Part shown: positions 56,281 through 64,000 of the stretch, in pieces
Position numbering within the stretch: the stretch's first letter is position 1
Layout: every line of letters starts with the position of its first letter
Origin: Sphingomonas sp. Leaf67
GTDB lineage: Bacteria > Pseudomonadota > Alphaproteobacteria > Sphingomonadales > Sphingomonadaceae
Length of the DNA stretch: 64,000 nucleotides
Direction: 5' to 3'
NCBI RefSeq assembly: GCF_001421965.1
Contig: NZ_LMLP01000003.1
Coordinates: forward strand, 8,093 to 72,092
Position numbers and translations under genes: made by a program
The notes under the pieces: generated by a model
Seen by the model: the letters and a program-made list of their open reading frames with translations, nothing else
The model's database searches: none
What the model was told of the DNA's origin: nothing

Positions 56281-59200
56281 GTGAAGCTGTCACATCTTTA
56301 TGTGGCCACGGCATTGACGCCGCTGGCTATCGCTATTGCTTTGCCTGCGTCGGCGCAGACCATCGCCACCGATACGCAAGCCAGCCCGGTTCCCGATCCG
56401 ACCCAGGTGCCGAGCGACGCCCAGAACCCGCAATCGCCGAACGCCGAGGACGGCACCGTGACGGTCGGCACGGATATCGTCGTCACCGGTTCGCGCATCC
56501 GCCGCGATGAATTCTCGGTGGCGGAACCGATCACCGTGATCGGTCGGGGCGAAATCACCCAGGCCGGCTTCGCCAGCGTCGGCGATGCGTTGCAAAGCAA
56601 TGCCGTTGCGCAGGGCGCGTCGCAGATCAACAGCGCCTATGGCGGCTTCGTCACCGACGGCGGGGGCGGCGCGAACACGCTTGGCCTGCGCGGCCTTGGC
56701 CCCAACCGCACGCTGATCCTGCTGAACGGTCGGCGACTGGCACCGGGCGGCACGCGCGGATCGCTGCTCGCTGCCGACCTGAACGTCCTGCCCAACGCAA
56801 TCGTCGAACGGATCGAGGTGCTGAAGGCCGGCGCGTCGTCTGTCTATGGCTCGGACGCGGTCGCCGGCGTCGTCAACATCATCACCGACCAGAAGCTCAA
56901 GGGCCTCCAGCTCAATTTCCAGATGAACGTGCCCGAGGTCGGAGCCGGCATCGATCGCCGCGCCAGCGCCAGCTTCGGCTTCAGCAACGATCGTTTGAGC
57001 GTCATCGGCTCAGCCGAATATCGCAAACGCGATCTCCTTTCGCGCAACGACGTGCCGTTTTTCGGCTGCCCGATCGGCGGTTTCCTGAACGGCGAGGGCT
57101 CGGCATTCGGTTCGGGCGACAATTTTTCGCCAGACGATCCCCGTGCCTGTTTCACGCTCGATAATGGCGGCGTGACGATCAATACGCTGGGCCTGCCGAC
57201 CCGTGATGCGATCGGGCGTACCAGCGGTGCCGTCGGCCGGTTCAACCGGTTCGTACCAGCGCCCGGCCAGACCACCGGCCCGTTCCCCGGCTATCTCGGC
57301 GTCGGCACCTATGACCGCGACACCTTCGATCCGCGGCAGGAGGAAGAGCCGCTCATCAACGATACCGAAATCTATACCGGCTATCTGTCGGCGACCTACA
57401 AGCTGGACTTCCTCGGCAATGCCGAAGTGTATGGCGAATTGCTGGCGACGCGGCGCAAGTCGTCGACGGACCTCTATCGTCAGCTGTCGCTCGATTATCT
57501 CCAGGGCAGCCCGCTGCTTCCCGAAGCGATCCGCAACGGCGCCTTCGCCAACCCCACCAACACGTCGAGCGGCCGCAACATCGCGGCGCGGGCGTTCATC
57601 GGCTATGGCATGACCTCCTCTGCCCAGACGGTGGACTATGTCCGCGCGTCGGGCGGCGTGCGCGGCGACTTCTTCTTCCCCAACTGGCGCTATGACGCCT
57701 ATATCGGCAAGTCGTTCAACGACGGCACCTACGAAGCCGAGTCCTTCCTGATCGACCGGCTCGCCAATTCGCTGAACGTCACTGCCAACGCCAACGGCAC
57801 GTTCAGCTGCGCCAGCATCGCCTCGAACGCCAACTGCGTCGCTGCCCCGTTCCTGAGCGCGGCGGTGATCGGCGGCCAGTTGCCGACCGATTTCCGCAAC
57901 TACATCGTCCAGAACACGATCGGGAAGACCCGCTTCCGCGAAACGACCTATGCGTTCAATATCGACGGCCCACTGGTCCGTCTGCCCGCCGGTGACGTGC
58001 AAGTCGCGCTGGGCGTCGAGCATCGCCGACAGAGCCTGAACGACCAGCCCGATCTCAATTCAGTCAACGGCAACCTGTACGGTCTGACCGCGGCGACGCC
58101 GACGGTCGGCAAGGACAATGTGAAGGAAGGCTTCGGTGAAATCTTCGTGCCGCTGCTCGAGGATCAGCCATTCTTCTATCGTCTGAACCTGACCGGATCG
58201 GCGCGCTATACCGACTATGCGTCCTATGGTTCGGACGTGACCTACAAGATCGCGGGCGAATGGGAACCGTTCCGCGGCTTCGGCATCCGCGGCAGCTATG
58301 GCACGTCGTACCGCGCGCCGGCGCTGGCCGAACAGTTCCTCGGCGCCACCAGCGGCTTCCTGGGCTCGAACAGCGATCCGTGCAGCGCGCTGCCGGTCGC
58401 GGGCGAACAGTCGCCGAACCAGCAGATCGTCGCGCGCAACTGCGCCTCGATCGGCTTGCCGGCGGACTTCGAACAGCGCAGCGGCATCACGTCGTTCCGC
58501 GTCGGCGGTGCCGAAGCGGGGCTGAGCGCCGAAACGTCGACCAACTGGACGATCGGTGCCGTCATCAGTCCGCGGTTGCCCGAAGCGATCGGCCAGCTAT
58601 CGCTCTCGCTCGACTATTTCGACGTGAAGGTCGATAATGGGGTGTCGGACCTCAGCGGCACGACGATCCTCCAGCGCTGCTACGGCAATGCCAATTTCAA
58701 CCCGACCGAGGGTTTCTGCCGGTTCGTCCAGCGCGATACCAACCAGGCGCTGACCGTCACCAGCAGCTTCGTCAACCTGTCGGAAAATATCGTCAAGGGC
58801 TTCGAGTTCAACGGCCGCTATGCCCGCGAACTGCTCGGCGGAAAGTTCATCCTGAACGCCAACGTCACCAAATATACCGAACAGTCGACGCGCCTGTTCC
58901 CCGAGGAATTCCTGACCGATTCCAACGGTATCCTGACCGCGCCGGACTGGGTCGGCAATTTCGACGCGACGTTCAGCATCGATCCCGTCACGATCCGCTA
59001 CGGTCTCGACTGGACCGGTGGCGACCGCAACCGGACCTATGACTATTTCGGGTTCGACAATCTGACCGGCGAGATCGACCCCGACGTGGTCCGGGAATAT
59101 CGCGACAATTATTATTTCGAGGCACCCAGCTACTTCTTGCATTCGCTGTCGCTACAATTCAACGTGCAAAAACAGTATCAATTTACCTTTGGTGTCCGCA

Positions 59201-59328
59201 ATCTGCTCGATACCAAACCGCCGCGTATTACGTCGTTCCAGTTTACGACTATCGGCAACGCCCCGCTCTATTCGGGCTACGACTATGTCGGGCGGCAGTT
59301 CTTCGCCAACGCGAATATAAAGTTCTGA
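56281..59328 (+). CDS. TonB-dependent receptor (outer-membrane transporter)
   Basis: A 1015-residue receptor starting at GTG (56281) with GGGG upstream. Signal peptide MKLSHLYVATALTPLAIAIA...ASA|Q, a Pro/Asp-rich linker, then the plug (TDIVVTGSRIRRDEFSVAEP, SVGDALQSNAVAQGASQ, NTLGLRGLGPNRTLILLNGR, KAGASSVYGSDAVAGVVNII). The barrel ends in FFANANIKF. It differs from the sugar-type receptors in the rest of the window and has the 'LRGLGPNRTLxLxxGRR' form common in sphingomonads. No enzyme gene is attached, so the substrate cannot be inferred. A perfect terminator follows. Confidence 0.93.
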   Translation: MKLSHLYVATALTPLAIAIALPASAQTIATDTQASPVPDPTQVPSDAQNPQSPNAEDGTVTVGTDIVVTGSRIRRDEFSVAEPITVIGRGEITQAGFASVGDALQSNAVAQGASQINSAYGGFVTDGGGGANTLGLRGLGPNRTLILLNGRRLAPGGTRGSLLAADLNVLPNAIVERIEVLKAGASSVYGSDAVAGVVNIITDQKLKGLQLNFQMNVPEVGAGIDRRASASFGFSNDRLSVIGSAEYRKRDLLSRNDVPFFGCPIGGFLNGEGSAFGSGDNFSPDDPRACFTLDNGGVTINTLGLPTRDAIGRTSGAVGRFNRFVPAPGQTTGPFPGYLGVGTYDRDTFDPRQEEEPLINDTEIYTGYLSATYKLDFLGNAEVYGELLATRRKSSTDLYRQLSLDYLQGSPLLPEAIRNGAFANPTNTSSGRNIAARAFIGYGMTSSAQTVDYVRASGGVRGDFFFPNWRYDAYIGKSFNDGTYEAESFLIDRLANSLNVTANANGTFSCASIASNANCVAAPFLSAAVIGGQLPTDFRNYIVQNTIGKTRFRETTYAFNIDGPLVRLPAGDVQVALGVEHRRQSLNDQPDLNSVNGNLYGLTAATPTVGKDNVKEGFGEIFVPLLEDQPFFYRLNLTGSARYTDYASYGSDVTYKIAGEWEPFRGFGIRGSYGTSYRAPALAEQFLGATSGFLGSNSDPCSALPVAGEQSPNQQIVARNCASIGLPADFEQRSGITSFRVGGAEAGLSAETSTNWTIGAVISPRLPEAIGQLSLSLDYFDVKVDNGVSDLSGTTILQRCYGNANFNPTEGFCRFVQRDTNQALTVTSSFVNLSENIVKGFEFNGRYARELLGGKFILNANVTKYTEQSTRLFPEEFLTDSNGILTAPDWVGNFDATFSIDPVTIRYGLDWTGGDRNRTYDYFGFDNLTGEIDPDVVREYRDNYYFEAPSYFLHSLSLQFNVQKQYQFTFGVRNLLDTKPPRITSFQFTTIGNAPLYSGYDYVGRQFFANANIKF

Positions 59329-59334
59329 CCATCC

Positions 59335-59366
59335 GGAAGGCCCCGAGCGATCGGGGCCTTCCTTTT
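59335..59366 (+). terminator. Rho-independent terminator of the 1015-residue TonB receptor
   Basis: A perfect 12-bp stem GGAAGGCCCCGA/TCGGGGCCTTCC with a GCGA tetraloop and TTTT tail starts 7 bp after the receptor stop. Confidence 0.88.
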
Positions 59367-59481
59367 GATCCGGGGTAATGGCGCGAGCACGACGAGCGGC
59401 GGTGATTTCGGACAAAGCGTTTTCTCTTGGGCAACTTAGCGGGGTCGCGATCCGTTGGCATTCCGAACGAGAAGGATTGCC

Positions 59482-61569
59482 ATGACCGATCACATTGCCC
59501 GCAACCCCGGAACCGGCGGCGAGACGCATCAGACGACCGATGCCGATCACCCGGTGCTGACCACCAATCACGGCACGCCGATTTCTGACAACCAGAACCA
59601 GTTGAAGGCGGGCGCGCGTGGACCCGTGCTGATCGAGGACGAAGTCTTCCGCGAGAAGATGAACCACTTCGATCACGAGCGCATTCCCGAACGTATCGTC
59701 CATGCCCGCGGATCCGCCGCGCACGGCTATTTCGAATGCACCGACAGCCTGTCCGACATCACCGTCGCCGACCTGTTCCAGAAGAAGGGGCAGCGCACCG
59801 ACGTGTTCGTCCGTTTCTCGACGGTCGCGGGCGGATCGGGATCGGTCGACACACCGCGCGACGTGCGCGGCTTCGCGGTGAAATTCTACACGCGCGAAGG
59901 CAATTGGGATCTGGTCGGCAACAACATCCCGGTGTTCTTCATCCAGGACGCGATCAAGTTCCCCGACCTGATCCATGCTGCCAAGATGGAGGCGGATCGC
60001 GGATATCCGCAGGCGGCGACCGCGCACGACACCTTCTGGGACTTCATCTCACTGATGCCCGAATCGACGCATATGATCATGTGGGCGATGTCGGACCGGA
60101 CGCTGCCGCGTACCTTTGCCAACATGGAAGGGTTCGGCGTCCACACCTTCCGCTTCGTGAACAAGGAAGGCACGTCGACCTTCGTCAAGTTCCACTGGAA
60201 GCCGAAGGCCGGTCTCGCTTCGACCATCTGGGACGAGACGGTCAAGATCGCCGGCGCCGATCCCGATTTCCAGCGGCGCGATCTGTTCGAACGGATCGAC
60301 CGTGGCGATTTCCCGACATGGGAACTGGGCGTACAGTTGTTCGACGAAGAATTCGCCAACAGCCAGCCCTATGACGTGCTCGACGCGACCAAGATCATTC
60401 CGGAAGAGGTGCTGCCGGTCCGCATCGTCGGCCGGATGGTGCTCGACCGCTATCCCGACAATTTCTTTGCCGAAACCGAACAGGCAGCCTTCGTGCCGAG
60501 CCATGTCGTCCCCGGCATCGGCTTCTCGAACGATCCGCTCCTGCAGGGGCGGTTGTTCAGCTATACCGATACGCAGCTCTCGCGGCTCGGCTCGGTCAAT
60601 TTCCATCAGTTGCCGATCAATTCGGCAAAGGGTCGCGCCGAGGCGGCGGGCTGCCCGTTCATGAACCAGCAGCGCGATGGCCATATGCAGATGGCGGTTC
60701 CGAAGGGTCGCGCCAATTACGAACCGAACAGCCTCGCCAAGGCCGGTGAGGAAGCCGGCGCACGCGAGGACCCGGAGAAGGGCTACAAGACCTTCCCGTC
60801 GGAAGAACAAGGCCAGAAGCTGCGCATCCGCCCCGAAAGCTTCGCCGATCATTATAGCCAGGCGCGGCTGTTCTTCCGGTCGATGGATCCGGCCGAACAG
60901 GCGCATATCGCCTCCGCGCTGGTGTTCGAGCTGTCGAAGGTCAGCCTCGACCACATCCGCACCGCAGTGCTGGCCAATCTGCGCAACGTCGACGAGGACC
61001 TCGCTACCCGCGTCGCCGACGGACTGGCGATGGACCTGCCCGAGGCTTCGCCGACCGCCGCACCGGTGCTCGATATGGCCCTCTCGCCCGCGCTGCGCAT
61101 CATTCGCGGGCCGCTCGAAAAGCATACGCTCGAAGGGCGCACGGTCGGCATCCTCATCGCCGACGGTACCGATGCCGGTGAGCTGAAGACGCTGAAGGAC
61201 GCGGTAAAGGCGGCGGGTGGCCATGCGATGACGATCGCGCCGAAGGTCGGCAAGGTTCCGCTGTCCGACGGATCGACCATCGCCGCCGATGCGCAGCTGT
61301 TCGGCCAGCCTTCGATCACCGTCGATGCCTGTGCGGTGATCCTGTCGGACGAAGCTGCACAAAAGCTGACCAAGGAAGGTGCGGCCGTCCAGTGGGTCAT
61401 GGACGCGTTCGGGCACCTGAAGGCGATCGGCCACAACGCCGCCGCGCAGCCGTTGCTCGACAAGGCCGGGGTCGAGGCGGATGAGGGCGTCACCGACCTT
61501 GCATCCTTCGTCAAGGCCGCCAAGCAGCGTTATTGGGACCGCGAGCAGAAGGTTCGTACCTTGGCGTAA
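59482..61569 (+). CDS. katE: Large-subunit (clade II) catalase, KatE/HPII type
   Basis: A 695-residue haem catalase. The start at 59482 follows GAAGGA. His74 ([16 protein letters not shown]) is the distal His, Asn147 ([13 protein letters not shown]) the distal Asn, and Tyr361 ([14 protein letters not shown]) the proximal haem ligand; the 287-residue interval His-Tyr equals that of E. coli HPII. After about 520 residues there is a C-terminal class I amidotransferase/DJ-1-like flavodoxin-fold domain ([19 protein letters not shown]), the mark of clade II catalases. It degrades hydrogen peroxide in the cytosol. It is monocistronic by appearance. Confidence 0.95.
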   Translation: MTDHIARNPGTGGETHQTTDADHPVLTTNHGTPISDNQNQLKAGARGPVLIEDEVFREKMNHFDHERIPERIVHARGSAAHGYFECTDSLSDITVADLFQKKGQRTDVFVRFSTVAGGSGSVDTPRDVRGFAVKFYTREGNWDLVGNNIPVFFIQDAIKFPDLIHAAKMEADRGYPQAATAHDTFWDFISLMPESTHMIMWAMSDRTLPRTFANMEGFGVHTFRFVNKEGTSTFVKFHWKPKAGLASTIWDETVKIAGADPDFQRRDLFERIDRGDFPTWELGVQLFDEEFANSQPYDVLDATKIIPEEVLPVRIVGRMVLDRYPDNFFAETEQAAFVPSHVVPGIGFSNDPLLQGRLFSYTDTQLSRLGSVNFHQLPINSAKGRAEAAGCPFMNQQRDGHMQMAVPKGRANYEPNSLAKAGEEAGAREDPEKGYKTFPSEEQGQKLRIRPESFADHYSQARLFFRSMDPAEQAHIASALVFELSKVSLDHIRTAVLANLRNVDEDLATRVADGLAMDLPEASPTAAPVLDMALSPALRIIRGPLEKHTLEGRTVGILIADGTDAGELKTLKDAVKAAGGHAMTIAPKVGKVPLSDGSTIAADAQLFGQPSITVDACAVILSDEAAQKLTKEGAAVQWVMDAFGHLKAIGHNAAAQPLLDKAGVEADEGVTDLASFVKAAKQRYWDREQKVRTLA

Positions 61570-61576
61570 TCGACGC

Positions 61577-61600
61577 GGCCGGAGGTTTCGCCCTCCGGCC
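61577..61600 (+). terminator. Hairpin after the catalase gene
   Basis: A 9-bp stem GGCCGGAGG/CCTCCGGCC with a 6-base loop begins 8 bp after the catalase stop. The following CGTTCTCT is only weakly T-rich. Confidence 0.6.
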
Positions 61601-61778
61601 CGTTCTCTGCGCGACCTCCGGTTCGATGAAACCGCAGCGAAAGCGCTGATTTCTTGCATTCGGCCGTACCTCCACCTTGGCGGGGGTGCGGCCCGTTTTT
61701 GGTTGAGGGCGGGACGTTCGCCGCTACTTCTACCAAGTCCGCAGTAGATCCGCCGCCGGTCGCTGCCCCCCCACTGCC

Positions 61779-62114
61779 CTACCCCCGGCGCAGCGTCGCC
61801 GGACCGCCCGACAGCGTCGCGGACCATCCGTCCGCACCGGTAGCGAACAACACGACCGTGCGCCGGTCGGCCGACGCCAGCGCGATGCCGTCGGGAGTCG
61901 GTCGCCATCCGACGACGCCCGGTACCGATGCGGTCAGGCATCCCGTCACATCCTCGACCGCCCATGCATTGGCGGAATCGATCCGTCGGGCAGTGAAATC
62001 TACGGCACAATCGCCCGTTTGCATGGCGATGATCCAGCGTCCGACCAGCGTGGCGGGCTCCTCCAGTCTCAAACTGCCGCTCGATTGTGCCGGTTCGCCG
62101 TGAAGTTGCGTCAT
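61779..62114 (-). CDS. AprI/Inh-type metalloprotease inhibitor
   Basis: A 111-residue protein matching the AprI/Inh family of serralysin inhibitors: LVGRWIIAMQTGDCAVDFTA, the Cys36/Cys59 pair that forms the family's disulfide, the VPGVVGWRPTPDGIALASAD strand pair and VLFATGADGWSATLSG. It lies divergent from the serralysin-type protease and should protect the periplasm from it. The start at 62114 has a strong GAAGGA 7 bases upstream, but it would lack a signal peptide. The in-frame ATG at 62195 would add a hydrophobic leader (MTFGITPLVFFINTAACATL) that could be a signal or lipoprotein sequence, but with no spaced ribosome-binding site. Family biology favours an exported form; the sequence evidence is divided. 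Confidence 0.7.
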   Translation of the reverse strand: MTQLHGEPAQSSGSLRLEEPATLVGRWIIAMQTGDCAVDFTARRIDSANAWAVEDVTGCLTASVPGVVGWRPTPDGIALASADRRTVVLFATGADGWSATLSGGPATLRRG

Positions 62115-62261
62115 CTCGATGTCCTTCTTCGTACCAAGCGTTGCGCATGCGGCCGTATTGATAAAGAATACCAATGGGGTAATACCGAAAGTCATTCCCC
62201 GAACGTACCGAAATACGCGTCCGCTCCATGCGATCGCGGCGCGTCTGTGTGGAGAATATCT

Positions 62262-63953
62262 GTGGCCGTAGCGCATTCCACAACTCCCGTTATCGGAAAC
62301 CTGTCCGACCAATATTTGGATGGACCGAACGATCCTGATCCGACATCGTTATTGCACCGGCTGATGAACGATAGCAACGCCATGATCGGGGGCTATGACT
62401 TGCCTTCGATTTCGACAGCCCCGACCTTGTCCGCGGTCATGTCGATCCCCGCTCCCGGCGCATCGTTCGGCTTCGGATGGGACGCGTGGCAGTCGCACCA
62501 GTCGTCGCAGACGGCGGCCGCCGCCGAGGGATGCCATTGCTGGGGCTGCATGAACGGCGGCACGCCCGATCAGAGAACCGGATCGGGTCCGCAGGCGGCG
62601 CTGAACGGCGAGCAGCGCGGCGATGCCGGCCCGAACGGCAAGCAGTCGCTGACGATCGGCGAAGCCGCCGCACAGATCGGTCGCGCGAACCAGACGTGGA
62701 ACGGTTCAACGCTGGGACAGGCGGCCGAGGTCACCTATGCCTTCCGCGCTACCGCGCCCACGTCGATGCCCAACGGCACCGCCGGTTTCTCGCGCTTCAA
62801 CGATGCGCAGATCGAACAGACGACGATCGCATTGCAGGCATGGGCCGATGTGGCGCGCGTCACCTTTCGCCGGGTCGACAGCGGCAACGGGTATAGCAAC
62901 AATGCGCAGATGCTGCTGGGCAATTACTCCAGCGGCGCGTCGGGGGCCGCGGCCTTCGCCTATTATCCCGGCAGCGGCGTCGGCGGCGACAGCTGGTACA
63001 ACAGTTCGCTCAGCTACAACCGTGCCCCCGACAATCTGAATTACGGCGGGCAGGTGCTGATCCACGAAATCGGCCATGCACTCGGTCTAGGCCATCCGGG
63101 CGATTACAATGCCGGCAACGGATCGCCAACCTATGCCAACAGCGCCTCCTATTACGAGGATACGCGACAATATTCGGTGATGAGCTACTGGTCCGAAACC
63201 AACACCGGCGGCGACAATGGCGGCTATTATGCCGCGGCACCGTTGCTGGACGATATCGCCGCGGCCCAGCGGCTCTATGGCGCGAACAACACCACCCGCA
63301 CCGGCGACACCGTCTATGGCTTCGGGTCGAACACCGGGCGCGACTATTATACCGCGACGTCGGGCAGTTCGGCGCTGATCTTCGCGGCATGGGACGCGGG
63401 CGGCAACGACACGTTCGACTTTTCGGGCTATGCCAGCGCACAGCTGATCGACCTGAACGACGGCAATTTTTCGGACGTCGGCGGGCTGAAGGGCAATGTC
63501 GCCATCGCGCAGGGCGCGACGATCGAGAATGCGCGCGGCGGGTCGGGTGCCGACCGCATCCTCGGGAACGAAGTCGCCAACCAGCTGGTCGGCAATGCCG
63601 GCAACGACGTGCTGATCGGCGGCGGCGGGGCGGACGTGCTGACCGGCGGCAGCGGGTCGGACATCTTCGTCTTCACCGCCATCGGCGATTCGACGTCGAA
63701 CGTCCGCGACCGGATCACTGACTTCGCCACCGGCGTCGACAAGATCGATCTGTCGGCGATCGACGCCAACCTGTCGCTATCGGGCGATCAGGCATTCAGC
63801 CAGGTTGCGCAGTTCAGCGGGCGCGCGGGGCAGGCGGTGATCGCCAGCAGCAACGGCACGACGATGCTGTCCCTCGACCAGAATGGCGACGGCGTTGCCG
63901 ACTTCATGCTGTCGGTCACGGGGACGCTGTCGGGCAGCGACCTGTATTGGTAA
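62262..63953 (+). CDS. Serralysin-type M10 metalloprotease with RTX domain
   Basis: A 563-residue secreted protease. GTG at 62262 is chosen because GGAGA precedes it by 6 bases; the frame is open upstream, but that part is antisense to the inhibitor gene. The zinc site is HEIGHALGLGH (His268, Glu269, His272, His278) and the Met-turn SVMSYW follows, as in metzincins. RTX repeats (GGSGADRILGN, GNAGNDVLIG, GGGGADVLTG, GGSGSDIF) and a C-terminal beta domain point to type I secretion; there is no N-terminal signal peptide. Residues 1-110 contain a Cys-rich stretch (EGCHCWGCMNGG), unusual for serralysins. The divergent AprI-like gene is its likely inhibitor. No T1SS transporter gene is in the window. 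Confidence 0.9.
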   Translation: MAVAHSTTPVIGNLSDQYLDGPNDPDPTSLLHRLMNDSNAMIGGYDLPSISTAPTLSAVMSIPAPGASFGFGWDAWQSHQSSQTAAAAEGCHCWGCMNGGTPDQRTGSGPQAALNGEQRGDAGPNGKQSLTIGEAAAQIGRANQTWNGSTLGQAAEVTYAFRATAPTSMPNGTAGFSRFNDAQIEQTTIALQAWADVARVTFRRVDSGNGYSNNAQMLLGNYSSGASGAAAFAYYPGSGVGGDSWYNSSLSYNRAPDNLNYGGQVLIHEIGHALGLGHPGDYNAGNGSPTYANSASYYEDTRQYSVMSYWSETNTGGDNGGYYAAAPLLDDIAAAQRLYGANNTTRTGDTVYGFGSNTGRDYYTATSGSSALIFAAWDAGGNDTFDFSGYASAQLIDLNDGNFSDVGGLKGNVAIAQGATIENARGGSGADRILGNEVANQLVGNAGNDVLIGGGGADVLTGGSGSDIFVFTAIGDSTSNVRDRITDFATGVDKIDLSAIDANLSLSGDQAFSQVAQFSGRAGQAVIASSNGTTMLSLDQNGDGVADFMLSVTGTLSGSDLYW

Positions 63954-63960
63954 GCGACCA

Positions 63961-63987
63961 CCGGGGCGGGCAGGATGCCCGCCCCGG
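63961..63987 (+). terminator. Hairpin after the metalloprotease gene
   Basis: An 11-bp stem CCGGGGCGGGC/GCCCGCCCCGG with loop AGGAT begins 7 bp after the stop. No T-tract within the window. Confidence 0.55.
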
Positions 63988-64000
63988 GCGGTTCACGCGA

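Overview
The window is GC-rich chromosomal DNA from an alphaproteobacterium, most probably Sphingomonadales (Sphingomonas-like) with Caulobacter as the nearest alternative. Grounds: six large TonB-dependent receptors, several of the 'VVTGxRASLxxA...DIGKLPDV' type typical of this group; flavin-dependent halogenase-like proteins and a DUF6445 protein at receptor loci; a TorF-type porin; and T1SS-type RTX proteins. This is inferred from protein families, since no rRNA or tRNA gene lies in the window.

Left end (1-600): two decayed IS3-family transposase 3' ends. Locus A (596-9871): a FadR-type GntR regulator divergent from a TonB receptor, followed by a DUF6445 protein, a tryptophan-halogenase-like flavoprotein and an exported GH2 beta-galactosidase. 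Locus B (9906-15545): a TonB receptor overlapping a phosphodiester glycosidase, divergent from a DUF6528 protein and a ROK regulator. Then an N-formylglutamate amidohydrolase divergent from two overlapping transglutaminase-like genes (15599-18125), an MFS carrier and an ArsB/NhaD-like ion carrier (18554-21095).

Locus E (21228-30628) repeats the plan of locus A: TonB receptor, second halogenase, sugar MFS porter, GH2 enzyme with an N-terminal LamG-like domain; the last three genes overlap by ATGA. Locus F (30777-43157): a TonB receptor divergent from a large secreted SdiA-regulated/cadherin-like/lamin-tail/RTX protein preceded by four 11-bp direct repeats resembling a PhoB box; then, on the minus strand, ROK regulator, TonB receptor and glycerophosphodiesterase, with an MFS carrier divergent from the ROK gene.

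43181-52008 is a complete potassium-scavenging kdp operon read right to left: TorF porin, an unannotated 27-residue membrane peptide, KdpF, A, B, C, D, E. The right end holds an S9 peptidase, an ECF sigma/anti-sigma pair divergent from a small lipoprotein, another TonB receptor, a large clade II catalase, and a serralysin-type metalloprotease divergent from an AprI/Inh-type inhibitor.

Overall this looks like an oligotroph's nutrient-scavenging region. Outer-membrane TonB receptors import oligosaccharides or phosphorylated glycans. Exported GH2 enzymes, a phosphodiester glycosidase and a glycerophosphodiesterase trim them, MFS carriers take up the products, and GntR and ROK repressors sense sugars. 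The most unusual elements are the duplicated halogenase/receptor/GH2 modules, the receptor/phosphodiesterase pairs with a Pho-box-like array, and the TorF plus 27-residue-peptide leader of the kdp operon.
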